A stretch of DNA of 64,000 nt, taken from positions 3,658,001 to 3,722,000 of the forward strand of contig NZ_CP058561.1 in the NCBI RefSeq assembly GCF_018141425.1, read 5' to 3'. The position numbers and the translations under genes are program-made. Source of the stretch: Vallitalea guaymasensis (GTDB lineage Bacteria; Bacillota; Clostridia; Lachnospirales; Vallitaleaceae). Shown one piece after another: positions 19,171-27,707 of the stretch. The notes beneath the pieces were generated by a model. The model was not told the origin of the DNA. It saw nothing but the letters and a program-made list of their open reading frames with translations, and searched no databases. Each line of letters opens with the position of its first letter. Position 1 is the first letter of the stretch.

Positions 19171-19575
19171 ATGCTTGAATGGAAAAAAGAATATAATCTA
19201 GGAATTGAAGAAATTGATAATCAGCATAAGCATTTATTTGAGATTGCAGCAAGAGTTGGTGAACTGACGCAGGACATTGGTGAAGGTATTGATTGTTATG
19301 ATGATTTTATGAGTATATTGAATGAATTAGTAGATTATACCATTTACCATTTTGATTATGAAGAAGCATATATGCAGAAAAATAATTTTGACAATGACGA
19401 GTTCTTAGTACACCAAGTTGAACACAAGATGTTTGTTAAGAAATTAGAGAAGTTCCAAGAAACTGATTTTGATGAAAATCAATATGAAAGCATTAATAAT
19501 ATGCTTACTTTCTTAGTGGATTGGATAGTACATCATATTATTGATGTAGACTCAAAATATGTTAAGGTAAGTTAG
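19171..19575 (+). CDS. Bacteriohemerythrin
   Basis: This 134-residue four-helix di-iron protein binds O2 or stores iron. The full ligand set is visible: His19 (DNQHKHLF), His60 and Glu64 (YHFDYEE), His81 and His85 (HQVEHKMF), and His122 and Asp127 (VHHIIDVDSKY). TGGAGG ends ten bases before the ATG at 19171; a GTG at 19162 is too close to it. Unusually, it stands between a T-box leader and thrS, with only 14 bp to the thrS start and no visible terminator, so it should be transcribed with the threonyl-tRNA synthetases. Confidence 0.93.
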   Translation: MLEWKKEYNLGIEEIDNQHKHLFEIAARVGELTQDIGEGIDCYDDFMSILNELVDYTIYHFDYEEAYMQKNNFDNDEFLVHQVEHKMFVKKLEKFQETDFDENQYESINNMLTFLVDWIVHHIIDVDSKYVKVS

Positions 19576-19589
19576 AGAGGAGGGAAATT

Positions 19590-21545
19590 ATGATTATTAC
19601 TTTAAAAGATGGTTCAAAAAAAGAATATGAAAGTAGCATGTCAGTTATTGATATAGCTAATGATATTAGTGCAGGACTTGCAAGAATGGCATGTGCAGGA
19701 GAAGTGGATGGAGAGGTTGTTGACCTTAGACATGTAGTTGATAAAGATGTAACACTTAACATTCTTACATTCAATGATGATTTAGGTAAAGATGCTTTTA
19801 GACATACAACAGCTCATATCCTATCACAAGCGGTTAAGAGACTTTTTCCAGAAATTAAACTAGCTATAGGTCCATCAATAGAAAATGGATACTATTATGA
19901 TTTTGATAAGGAAACACCTTTTACCAATGAAGACATGGAAGCGATTGAAAAAGAAATGAAGAAAATCGTTAAAGAGAATCTCAAGATTACACGATTTGAA
20001 CTTCCAAGAGATGAAGCCATTAAGTTAATGGAAGAAAAAGGTGAGGATTACAAAGTAGAGCTTATCAGGGATTTAGATGAAGACGCTATCATATCTTTCT
20101 ATGAGCAAGGGGAATTTGTTGACCTATGTGCCGGTCCACATCTTATGACAACAAAACCAGTAAAAGCTTTTAAATTATTATCGGTAGCAGGAGCTTACTG
20201 GCGTGGAGATGAAAAAAACAAAATGTTATCAAGAATCTATGGTACCGCATTTACTAAAAAAGCGGAGCTAGATGAACATGTTCAAAAATTAGAGGAAGCC
20301 AAGAAAAGAGATCATAATAAGTTAGGAAGAGAATTAGAGTATTTTACAACTTCTGATGTAGTTGGGCAAGGTCTACCATTAATCATGCCAAAGGGAGCAA
20401 AAGTAATACAGACACTTCAAAGATTTGTTGAAGATGAAGAAGAAAGCAGAGGCTATCAGTTCACGAAAACACCTTTAATGGCTAAAAGTGACCTTTACAA
20501 AATATCTGGTCACTGGGATCATTATAAGGATGGTATGTTCGTTCTTGGAGATGAAGATAAAGATGAGGAAGTATTTGCCCTTCGACCTATGACATGTCCT
20601 TTCCAATATATGATCTATAAAGCTAAACAACGAAGTTATAGAGATTTACCAGTGAGATATTCTGAAACATCAACATTATTTAGAAATGAATCTTCTGGTG
20701 AGATGCATGGTTTGATTCGAGTAAGACAGTTTACACTTGCTGATGCACACATTATATGTACTCCAGAACAAGTGAAACAAGAATTCAAAGATGTAGTTGA
20801 CTTAGTAAAATATATGATGACAGCTATCGGTATTCAGGATGATGTTTGGTATAGATTCTCTAAATGGGATGAAAATAAGACCGACAAATACATCAACGAT
20901 CCAGAAGCATGGGAATATACTCAAAATATGATGAGAAAAATTCTCAATGAAATTGGGTTAGATTATCATGAAGCAGATGGGGAAGCAGCTTTCTATGGAC
21001 CTAAATTAGATGTTCAATTTAAAAATGTTCATGGTAAAGAAGATACTTTATTTACAATACAGATTGATTTTGCTTTAGCAGAAAGATTCCAAATGACTTA
21101 TGTGGATAAAGATAATGAAAAGCAACATCCATATATCATCCATAGAAGTTCTATAGGGTGTTATGAAAGAACTCTTGCAATGCTTATTGAAAAATATGCA
21201 GGAGCTATGCCTACTTGGATTGCACCAGTTCAAGCAAAGGTACTTCCTATTTCAGAGAAATACCAAGACTATGCTAATGAAGTAGTAGCTGGATTAAAAG
21301 CTAAAGGTGTTCGTGTAGAGCTTGATGACCGAGCAGAGAAAATCGGTTATAAGATTCGTGAAGGAAGAATGGAAAGAGTTCCATACCTTCTTATCGTAGG
21401 ACAGCAAGAAGCTGAAGAGAAACTTGTAGCTGTTAGAAGTCGAGTAAATGGTGATGAAGGCGGTATACCACTTGATGACTTTATAGCAAGGATTAAAGAA
21501 GAGATTGATAATAAAGAAATTATTGTTGCTGAGGAAAGTAAATAA
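19590..21545 (+). CDS. thrS: Threonyl-tRNA synthetase, copy 1 (divergent catalytic core)
   Basis: This 651-residue ThrRS contains a TGS domain (1-62), the editing domain with HTTAHILSQ and CAGPH intact, a class II catalytic core, and the C-terminal anticodon domain. The N-terminal ~235 residues are almost identical to copy 2, also at DNA level, but the core from about residue 240 to 535 differs strongly: MTCPFQYMIYKAKQRSYRDL replaces the usual MNCPGG-type sequence. The zinc ligands Cys (MTCPF), His (GEMHGLIRVR) and His (IIHRSS) and the motif 2 and 3 arginines remain, so it is probably active. It may supply resistance to a ThrRS inhibitor or different kinetics; this is inference. AGAGAGGAGGG precedes the ATG. 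Confidence 0.94.
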   Translation: MIITLKDGSKKEYESSMSVIDIANDISAGLARMACAGEVDGEVVDLRHVVDKDVTLNILTFNDDLGKDAFRHTTAHILSQAVKRLFPEIKLAIGPSIENGYYYDFDKETPFTNEDMEAIEKEMKKIVKENLKITRFELPRDEAIKLMEEKGEDYKVELIRDLDEDAIISFYEQGEFVDLCAGPHLMTTKPVKAFKLLSVAGAYWRGDEKNKMLSRIYGTAFTKKAELDEHVQKLEEAKKRDHNKLGRELEYFTTSDVVGQGLPLIMPKGAKVIQTLQRFVEDEEESRGYQFTKTPLMAKSDLYKISGHWDHYKDGMFVLGDEDKDEEVFALRPMTCPFQYMIYKAKQRSYRDLPVRYSETSTLFRNESSGEMHGLIRVRQFTLADAHIICTPEQVKQEFKDVVDLVKYMMTAIGIQDDVWYRFSKWDENKTDKYINDPEAWEYTQNMMRKILNEIGLDYHEADGEAAFYGPKLDVQFKNVHGKEDTLFTIQIDFALAERFQMTYVDKDNEKQHPYIIHRSSIGCYERTLAMLIEKYAGAMPTWIAPVQAKVLPISEKYQDYANEVVAGLKAKGVRVELDDRAEKIGYKIREGRMERVPYLLIVGQQEAEEKLVAVRSRVNGDEGGIPLDDFIARIKEEIDNKEIIVAEESK

Positions 21546-21643
21546 ACAATAGATAATACGATGACGAGACAAGTAAAATCATTACTGGCAATATTTTAAT
21601 TAAATAATGATTATGTACTATATAAGAAGAGAGGATAATAATT

Positions 21644-23566
21644 ATGATTATTACTTTAAAAGATGGTTCAAAAAAAGAATATGAAAGCAGCATGTCAGTT
21701 ATTGATATAGCTAATGATATTAGTGCAGGACTTGCAAGAATGGCATGTGCAGGAGAAGTGGATGGAGAGGTTGTTGATCTTAGACATGTAGTTGATAAAG
21801 ATGTAACACTTAACATTCTTACATTCAATGATGATTCAGGTAAAGGTGCTTTTAGACATACAACAGCTCATATCCTGTCACAAGCGGTTAAGAGACTATT
21901 TCCAGAAGTAAAACTAGCTATAGGTCCATCAATAGAAAATGGATACTATTATGATTTTGATAAGGAAACACCTTTTACTAATGAAGACTTGGAAGCAATT
22001 GAAAAAGAAATGAAGAAAATCGTAAAAGAGAATCTTCAAATCAAGAGATTTGAATTACCTAGAGATGAAGCTATCAGTTTCATGAAAGAAAAAGGCGAAG
22101 ACTACAAAGTAGAACTTATTGAAGATTTGGGTAAGGATGAGGTAATTTCATTCTATGAGCAAGGGGAATTCGTTGACCTATGTGCTGGACCTCACCTTAT
22201 GACTACTAAATCAGTAAAAGCTTTTAAATTATTATCTGTGGCAGGAGCTTACTGGCGTGGTGATGAAAAGAACAAGATGTTATCAAGAATATACGGAACA
22301 TCTTTTACTAAAAAAGCTGAACTTGATGCTTACATTCAAAAATTAGAAGAAGCCAAGAAAAGAGATCATAGAAAATTAGGAAAAGAGCTTGAACTATTTG
22401 CAATGTTTGATGAAGGACCAGGTTTCCCATTCTTCTTACCAAAAGGAATGGTGCTTAGAAATACATTGATTGACTATTGGAGAGAAGTTCATAATAGAGC
22501 CAACTACCAAGAAATAGCTACACCAATCATATTGAACAAAGAATTATGGTTACGTTCTGGACATTGGGATCATTATAGAGAAAATATGTATACTACAGTT
22601 ATTGATGAACTTGATTATGCTGTAAAACCTATGAACTGTCCAGGGGGTATGTTAGTATACAAAAACAAAATGCACTCTTACAGAGATCTACCACTACGTG
22701 TTGGTGAATTAGGTCTTGTTCACAGACATGAAATGTCAGGTGCCCTACATGGACTTATGCGTGTTAGAAACTTTACACAAGATGATGCTCATATCTTCAT
22801 GTTACCTGAACAGATCAAAGACGAGATTGTTGGAGTTATCAACTTGATAGATGAAGTATACAAAGTATTCGGTTTCAAATATCATATGGAGTTATCTACT
22901 AGACCAGAAGACAGTATGGGTAGTGATGAAGATTGGGATATGGCTACTGAGGCATTAAGACAGGCGCTTGATGAAAATGGTCTTGATTATGTGGTTAATG
23001 AAGGTGATGGTGCATTCTATGGTCCTAAGATCGACTTCCATCTAGAAGACTGCTTAGGAAGAACATGGCAATGTGGAACAATTCAACTTGACTTCCAATT
23101 ACCTGAGAGATTTGAACTTGAATATACTGGAAAAGATGGAGAAAAACATCGTCCTGTAATGATTCACAGAGTAGTATTTGGTAGTATTGAAAGATTTATT
23201 GGTATCTTAATCGAGCATTTTGCAGGGGCATTCCCAGCATGGCTTGCACCAGTTCAAGTAAAAGTTCTACCAATATCTGATAAATATAATGATTATGCAA
23301 CTAAAGTTGTAGATGGATTAAAAGCAAAAGGCATCAGAGTGGAATTTGATGACAGAGCTGAGAAAATAGGATACAAGATCAGAGAAGGAAGAATGGAAAG
23401 AGTTCCTTATCTTCTAATTGTTGGTCAAAAAGAGCAAGATGAGAATAAAGTAGCAGTAAGAAGTAGAGCCAAAGGTGACGAAGGAGCTATTTCACTTGAT
23501 GAATTCATTGCAAGACTTGAAAAAGAAATTGAAAGTAAAGAAATTATAGAAGCAGAAGAGAAATAG
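21644..23566 (+). CDS. thrS: Threonyl-tRNA synthetase, copy 2 (standard Firmicutes type)
   Basis: This 640-residue ThrRS has the same order of domains: TGS, editing (HTTAHILSQ, CAGPH), catalytic core and anticodon-binding. The core is of the usual bacterial type, with MNCPGGMLVYKNK, HRHEMSGALHGLMRVRNFTQ and MIHRVVFGSIERF supplying zinc ligands and motif 2/3 arginines. It lies 98 bp after copy 1 with its own GAGAGGATA ribosome site and no terminator between, so both should be under the upstream T-box. The first ~700 bp nearly duplicate those of copy 1. Confidence 0.96.
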   Translation: MIITLKDGSKKEYESSMSVIDIANDISAGLARMACAGEVDGEVVDLRHVVDKDVTLNILTFNDDSGKGAFRHTTAHILSQAVKRLFPEVKLAIGPSIENGYYYDFDKETPFTNEDLEAIEKEMKKIVKENLQIKRFELPRDEAISFMKEKGEDYKVELIEDLGKDEVISFYEQGEFVDLCAGPHLMTTKSVKAFKLLSVAGAYWRGDEKNKMLSRIYGTSFTKKAELDAYIQKLEEAKKRDHRKLGKELELFAMFDEGPGFPFFLPKGMVLRNTLIDYWREVHNRANYQEIATPIILNKELWLRSGHWDHYRENMYTTVIDELDYAVKPMNCPGGMLVYKNKMHSYRDLPLRVGELGLVHRHEMSGALHGLMRVRNFTQDDAHIFMLPEQIKDEIVGVINLIDEVYKVFGFKYHMELSTRPEDSMGSDEDWDMATEALRQALDENGLDYVVNEGDGAFYGPKIDFHLEDCLGRTWQCGTIQLDFQLPERFELEYTGKDGEKHRPVMIHRVVFGSIERFIGILIEHFAGAFPAWLAPVQVKVLPISDKYNDYATKVVDGLKAKGIRVEFDDRAEKIGYKIREGRMERVPYLLIVGQKEQDENKVAVRSRAKGDEGAISLDEFIARLEKEIESKEIIEAEEK

Positions 23567-23582
23567 GTAGTATCATGACTAA

Positions 23583-23625
23583 TAAAAAGCACAGCACTTA
23601 TTTATTTTAAGTAATGTGCTTTTTG
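23583..23625 (+). terminator. Intrinsic terminator after the thrS pair
   Basis: AAAAAGCACA pairs with TGTGCTTTTT, with an inner ACTT/AAGT pairing and a T-run at the 3' side. Confidence 0.8.
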
Positions 23626-23692
23626 TATTTAATTATATTAATTGGTGATTCAATAGATAGATTAAGTAATTATAAAAAGATATAAAAAACTA

Positions 23693-23721
23693 TTGACAGA
23701 GATACATTGAACCTGTATAAT
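23693..23721 (+). promoter_or_regulatory. Consensus sigma-A promoter of the infC operon
   Basis: Perfect TTGACA (23693-23698) and TATAAT (23716-23721) are separated by exactly 17 bases. Confidence 0.9.
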
Positions 23722-23727
23722 TAATAA

Positions 23728-23860
23728 GAAGTAAAATAAGTAGAAGTATCCACTTCTCACCTTAGGGTAATAAAGCTACTAGGGTAAAATACGTAAAAGA
23801 TGGATGAATTCATTGTTTATGTAATGTATATGAGTGGGTATTTTAATACGCGCTTTTTTT
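23728..23860 (+). promoter_or_regulatory. infC-rpmI-rplT leader, L20-type attenuator
   Basis: This is a structured 5' leader of about 190 bases between the promoter and infC. It ends in a terminator-like hairpin (AGTGGGTATT with AATACGCGCT, one mismatch) followed by seven T at about 23831-23857. Firmicutes infC operons are known to be autoregulated by ribosomal protein L20 through such a leader; position and terminator fit, but I did not verify the L20 binding fold. Confidence 0.7.
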
Positions 23861-23914
23861 ATTGTATAAAGATAAAGGCGAACTGTAAATAAAAAATTTT
23901 GGAGGTGTCCTACT

Positions 23915-24421
23915 ATTAGCGAATTAATGATTAATGAGCAAATTCGAGACAGAGAAGTACGTTTAATCGATGATCAAGGTAACCAACTGGGTATTATGTC
24001 TGCAAGAGATGCTCAAAGGCTTGCAAGAGAAAGAAACTTAGATTTAGTTAAGATTTCCCCAAAGGCAAAGCCACCAGTATGTAAGATAATTGATTATGGA
24101 AAATTTAGATATGAACAAGCTAAACGTGACAAGGAAGCTAAGAAGAAACAGAACATCATTAGTGTAAAAGAAGTTCGTTTGTCTCCTAATATCGAGCAAC
24201 ATGATATTAATACAAAGATGAAACATGCGAAAAAATTCTTGAATAATGGAGATAAAGTTAAAGTTTCCGTACGTTTTAGAGGTAGAGAATTAGCTCATAC
24301 TGCAATAGGTAGAGAAATCTTACTTAAGTTTGCAGAAAGTCTAGTAGACATTGCGGATATTGAGAAGTATCCAAAAATGGAAGGTAGAAGCATGGTAATG
24401 TTTATGGCGAAGAAAAGATAA
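23915..24421 (+). CDS. infC: Translation initiation factor IF-3
   Basis: This 168-residue IF-3 keeps 30S subunits apart from 50S and checks the start codon. The ATT at 23915 is chosen as the start: GGAGGTG at 23901 is nine bases away, while the first in-frame ATG (23927) is 21 bases away. An ATT start is the known autoregulatory device of infC in B. subtilis and E. coli. The N-domain begins SELMINEQIRDREVRLID, the C-domain contains VKEVRLSPNIEQHD and ends MVMFMAKKR. The gene is 27 bp upstream of rpmI. Confidence 0.96.
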   Translation: MSELMINEQIRDREVRLIDDQGNQLGIMSARDAQRLARERNLDLVKISPKAKPPVCKIIDYGKFRYEQAKRDKEAKKKQNIISVKEVRLSPNIEQHDINTKMKHAKKFLNNGDKVKVSVRFRGRELAHTAIGREILLKFAESLVDIADIEKYPKMEGRSMVMFMAKKR

Positions 24422-24448
24422 ATACGGTATTATAAGGAGGAAATTATT

Positions 24449-24646
24449 ATGCCTAAAATGAAAACACATCGTGGCGCTGCTAAGCGTTTCAAGAAAACTG
24501 GAACAGGTAAATTAAAAAGAAATAAAGCATTTAAAAGACATATTCTAACTAAGAAAACAGCTAAGAAAAAGAGAACTCTTAGACATGCTACTATGATGGA
24601 TAAGTCTAACGAAAAAGTAATGAAGAAGTTATTACCATACGTTTAA
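24449..24646 (+). CDS. rpmI: Ribosomal protein L35
   Basis: This 65-residue, very basic ribosomal protein has the family signature [20 protein letters not shown] at its N-terminus. AAGGAGGA precedes the ATG. It is the middle gene of infC-rpmI-rplT. Confidence 0.97.
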   Translation: MPKMKTHRGAAKRFKKTGTGKLKRNKAFKRHILTKKTAKKKRTLRHATMMDKSNEKVMKKLLPYV

Positions 24647-24675
24647 ATATATAAACCGAACAGGAGGGAAAAATC

Positions 24676-25032
24676 ATGGCAAGAATCAAGGGTGCTTTAC
24701 ACACACGTAAGAGACGTAAAAGAGTATTAAAGTTAGCTAAAGGATATAGAGGAGCAAAATCTAAACAATTCAGAACTGCTAAACAAGCGGTAATGAAATC
24801 AGGTGTTTATTCATATACAGGAAGAAAACTTAAGAAAAGAGATTTCAGAAGACTTTGGATTGCAAGAATTAATGCTGCAACTAGAGTTCATGGATTATCA
24901 TATAGCAAATTCATGTATGGTCTTAAGTTAGCAGATGTTAATGTTAACAGAAAAATGTTAGCTGAAATGGCAGTTAACGATTCTGAAGGTTTCGCTAGTT
25001 TAGTAGAAACTGCAAAATCAAAAATTCAATAA
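24676..25032 (+). CDS. rplT: Ribosomal protein L20
   Basis: This 118-residue basic protein has the L20 signatures [18 protein letters not shown] and [20 protein letters not shown]. It is needed for early 50S assembly and in Firmicutes also represses its own operon through the leader. CAGGAGGG precedes the ATG, and a terminator follows 14 bp after the stop. Confidence 0.97.
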   Translation: MARIKGALHTRKRRKRVLKLAKGYRGAKSKQFRTAKQAVMKSGVYSYTGRKLKKRDFRRLWIARINAATRVHGLSYSKFMYGLKLADVNVNRKMLAEMAVNDSEGFASLVETAKSKIQ

Positions 25033-25046
25033 GAAATTCTTATATT

Positions 25047-25074
25047 AAAACTCTCTAGCATAGAGGGTTTTTTA
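25047..25074 (+). terminator. Intrinsic terminator of infC-rpmI-rplT
   Basis: AAACTCTCTA and TAGAGGGTTT pair around a three-base loop, followed by T5. Confidence 0.85.
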
Positions 25075-25359
25075 TATTCCATAAAATAGATATGTTTTTG
25101 TATTATAAAATAAATAATACATTAATCATATCTATTTTTAATTAAGCAATAACGTTAAATGACTTTAATAATAGTTGGAAAAACGTAGTATTTTGTAATA
25201 AAAACAAATATAAAGACTAATTTTAGTTAATTTTAATTAGATAAAAACTTAGTTTTTAAAGGATTCAGTAACTATACTTATTATTTTGTCACAATATGTT
25301 GTAATAAAACTGCCTCTATGTTAAAATAATGTTTAGATTAAAACACAAGAGGTGAGAGG
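25075..25359. other. AT-rich intergenic region
   Basis: Together with the terminator this is a 327-bp gap. Apart from the promoter at its right end I see no gene, repeat or structured element. Confidence 0.6.
25299..25327 (+). promoter_or_regulatory. Possible promoter for the VanY-type peptidase
   Basis: TTGTAA (25299-25304) and TAAAAT (25322-25327) have a 17-base spacer and lie 32 bases before the start. Confidence 0.5.
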
Positions 25360-26583
25360 ATGTATAAAAAAGTTGGTAAAATAGTTTTGATTGTAGGGGC
25401 TCTGTGTTTGGTGTTTATTCTAGCGATAGGTTTTATAAAAGATAGAAAAGATACAAACGAAGTAACTGCACAGGGAAATGCGGTTGAAACTGAAAAAGAT
25501 AATAAGGAACAAGAAAATGATTCCAAAGAAGAAGATAATGGTATAAAAGAATTACGATTATCTGAAGAAAATTTGCTATTAAAAATTGGTGATAAATATA
25601 GTGTTGAAGTTGAAGGATTATTAGCAGATGGAAGCTTAATAGATTTGACTGATGATAGTAAGTTACTAAGTCATTCAAATAATGAAGAGAAGATATCTAT
25701 TGAAAATGGAGAAATAGTTGTTTTAGACAGTGCAGAAGCAGATGATGAAGCAACAATAACATATGTATATGAAAATATATCAGCTACAATTAATGTAAAA
25801 GTTGAAGCAGCTGAAGAACCAAAAAAAGAAGAGCCAAAGGAAGAGCCTAAAGAGGAACCAAAGGAAGAACCAAAAGAAGAGCCAAAAGAAGAACCAAAAG
25901 AAGAACCAAAGGAAGAAAACAATCAATCAGACCAAAATAATAATTACAATAGTAACGATAAGACAGTTATGATTGATGAAGATGGAAAACAAGTGGTAAC
26001 AAATCCAAAAGATATTCACGTATTGGTTAATAAACAAAGAAATCTACCAAGCAATTATGTACCTGATGATTTAATTAAACCAGATATAAAGTTCTCATTT
26101 ACTCATGAAGATCCTAAAAGATATTTGAGAGAAGAAGCTGCACATGCATTGGAAAGACTTGTAGCACAAGCAAAAGAAGAAGGTATAGAGATTGTTGGAG
26201 TTTCTGGATATCGTTCATATAAGAGACAAGAAACAATATTTAATTATAACGTGAATAAAAGAGGATACGAAGCTGCTAACAAAGTAAGTGCAAAACCTGG
26301 ACAAAGTGAACATCAAACTGGTTTAGCTATTGATGTATCATGTGCAGGAGTTAACTATAAACTACAAGAAAGACTTGGAGAATTAAAAGAAGGAAAATGG
26401 TTAGCAGAAAATGCTCATAAATTTGGTTTTATTATTCGTTATGAATTAGGAAAAGAAGACATAACAGGATATCAGTATGAACCATGGCATATCCGTTATC
26501 TAGGTGAAGACCTTGCAACAGATGTTTATGAAAAAGGTCTTACTTATGAAGAATACTTTGAACAATATATGTTAAATGAGTAG
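25360..26583 (+). CDS. Membrane-anchored D-alanyl-D-alanine carboxypeptidase (VanY/M15B family)
   Basis: This 407-residue envelope protein has an N-terminal membrane anchor (about residues 7-25), a charged linker, a small Ig-like beta domain (about 60-150), a low-complexity EEPK repeat spacer (about 152-187), and a C-terminal VanY zinc peptidase. The zinc site is intact: His and Asp in SEHQTGLAIDVS, then Glu and His in YEPWHIRYLG. SGYRSYKRQ is also conserved. It should trim D-Ala from peptidoglycan stem peptides outside the cell, with the repeat acting as a spacer through the wall. AGAGGTGAGAGG precedes the ATG. Confidence 0.93.
   Translation: MYKKVGKIVLIVGALCLVFILAIGFIKDRKDTNEVTAQGNAVETEKDNKEQENDSKEEDNGIKELRLSEENLLLKIGDKYSVEVEGLLADGSLIDLTDDSKLLSHSNNEEKISIENGEIVVLDSAEADDEATITYVYENISATINVKVEAAEEPKKEEPKEEPKEEPKEEPKEEPKEEPKEEPKEENNQSDQNNNYNSNDKTVMIDEDGKQVVTNPKDIHVLVNKQRNLPSNYVPDDLIKPDIKFSFTHEDPKRYLREEAAHALERLVAQAKEEGIEIVGVSGYRSYKRQETIFNYNVNKRGYEAANKVSAKPGQSEHQTGLAIDVSCAGVNYKLQERLGELKEGKWLAENAHKFGFIIRYELGKEDITGYQYEPWHIRYLGEDLATDVYEKGLTYEEYFEQYMLNE
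25813..25917 (+). repeat. In-gene tandem repeat coding for EEPK units
   Basis: About seven 12-bp units (GAAGAACCAAAA-like) encode EEPK repeats, the spacer of the VanY-type protein. Such repeats vary in copy number by slippage without breaking the frame. Confidence 0.9.
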
Positions 26584-26608
26584 CCCCTAAGATTTAGGGG
26601 CTTTTTTT
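26583..26608 (+). terminator. Intrinsic terminator of the VanY-type gene
   Basis: GCCCCTAA and TTAGGGGC pair around a three-base loop followed by T7, directly at the stop codon. Confidence 0.9.
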
Positions 26609-26652
26609 GTATACTTTTACACATATGAAGATGAAATTTTGGCAATAAAAAA

Positions 26653-26724
26653 AGCGCGAGACGGGATTCGAACCCGCGACCCTCGCCTTGGCAAGGCGAT
26701 GCTCTACCACTGAGCCACTCACGC
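26653..26724 (-). tRNA. tRNA-Gly (GCC)
   Basis: The minus-strand cloverleaf starts GCGTGAG and pairs with CTCGCGC. The anticodon loop TGCCAAG gives anticodon GCC and the T-arm has GGGTTCGAATCCC. The discriminator is T(U), as usual for tRNA-Gly. CCA is not encoded. Confidence 0.95.
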
Positions 26725-26961
26725 ATATTACTAAATATATAATTATGATTTAACGCAAGATATATTGTATCAGAAATTTAATAAATGTCAATAGTTTTTA
26801 AGTAGATTTATCTAGATATTATGATAGAATTATTATATGATATATTATTTATTAATGTGACTAACAAATGCATAAGTAAACAATTATTATACATTTAGAG
26901 TTATTTAAGAGGTGAGTATATTATAAGAGGTTATAATAGTTATAGAAAGGAAGGGTGCACG

Positions 26962-27690
26962 GTGAAAGGTAGTAAAAAACCAATCGTATGTCTTGACGCA
27001 GGTCACGGATTCTATTCGTGTGATAAAACAACACCTGAGTTTGAAGATGGAAGTACTACACATGAAGCAGAACAGAATTATCCCATAATGTATAGAGTAG
27101 CTAAATACCTAGAATTCAACGGAATGAAAGTTATTTTGACCAATGATAATATTTATAAGGATAAAAGTGTAAAAGATAGGGTAGAAGTATGTAATGAAAG
27201 TAATGCTGATATAATGATATCTATACGTAAAAATGGTATAAATCGTAAGTGGCAAAGTTATGCAAAAGGAATAGAAACATACTGTTATAAATTTGGTGGT
27301 GAAGGGGAAAAATTAGCAAGAAGAATACATAATAATCTAATTAATGATACCAAGTTGTATAATAGAGGTGTTAAAGAAGGAAATTGGGATGTAATACAAA
27401 TGACAAAAGTTCCTGCCGTATTATTAGAGCTAGGATTCATGGATTATCTGGAAGAAGCTAAACACATGAAAGATAGATTATGGCATGATAAATATGCGAA
27501 AGCGATAACAAAAGGTATTTGTGAATACTTTGAAATGGAAATAACAGAATTTCCATATCTATCAATAAATGAATTAGAATATTATAAAGAGCAGATTATA
27601 GAGTTAGAAGATAAAATTGCTAGACTGCAGAAAGAGTTATTGGACAAAGACATGAGAAAAGATGATACAAACATAAATCATAGAGGATAA
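26962..27690 (+). CDS. N-acetylmuramoyl-L-alanine amidase-like protein lacking one zinc His
   Basis: This 242-residue protein has an amidase_3 fold without a signal peptide. Present are the first zinc His in CLDAGHGF (His15), a Glu in THEAEQNY (Glu37) and the catalytic Glu in AVLLELGFM (Glu156). The canonical SIHxN ligand motif is replaced by SIRKNG, so the last zinc His is Arg89. Residues 195-235 form a charged coiled coil, unusual for the family. It may be an inactive, regulatory or altered-site homologue. The GTG start follows GAAAGGAAGG by eight bases. It is followed 17 bp later by a PRPP-synthetase-like gene. Confidence 0.8.
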   Translation: MKGSKKPIVCLDAGHGFYSCDKTTPEFEDGSTTHEAEQNYPIMYRVAKYLEFNGMKVILTNDNIYKDKSVKDRVEVCNESNADIMISIRKNGINRKWQSYAKGIETYCYKFGGEGEKLARRIHNNLINDTKLYNRGVKEGNWDVIQMTKVPAVLLELGFMDYLEEAKHMKDRLWHDKYAKAITKGICEYFEMEITEFPYLSINELEYYKEQIIELEDKIARLQKELLDKDMRKDDTNINHRG

Positions 27691-27707
27691 TGATAAGGAG
27701 TGGTGAA

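Noticed and set aside
25671-25922. Minus-strand frame with repeated GSSFGSS units
   Set aside because: It is the antisense of the EEPK-coding tandem repeat in the VanY-type gene; no ribosome site.
26544-26726. 60-codon minus-strand frame
   Set aside because: It covers tRNA-Gly and a terminator, so it is a shadow frame.
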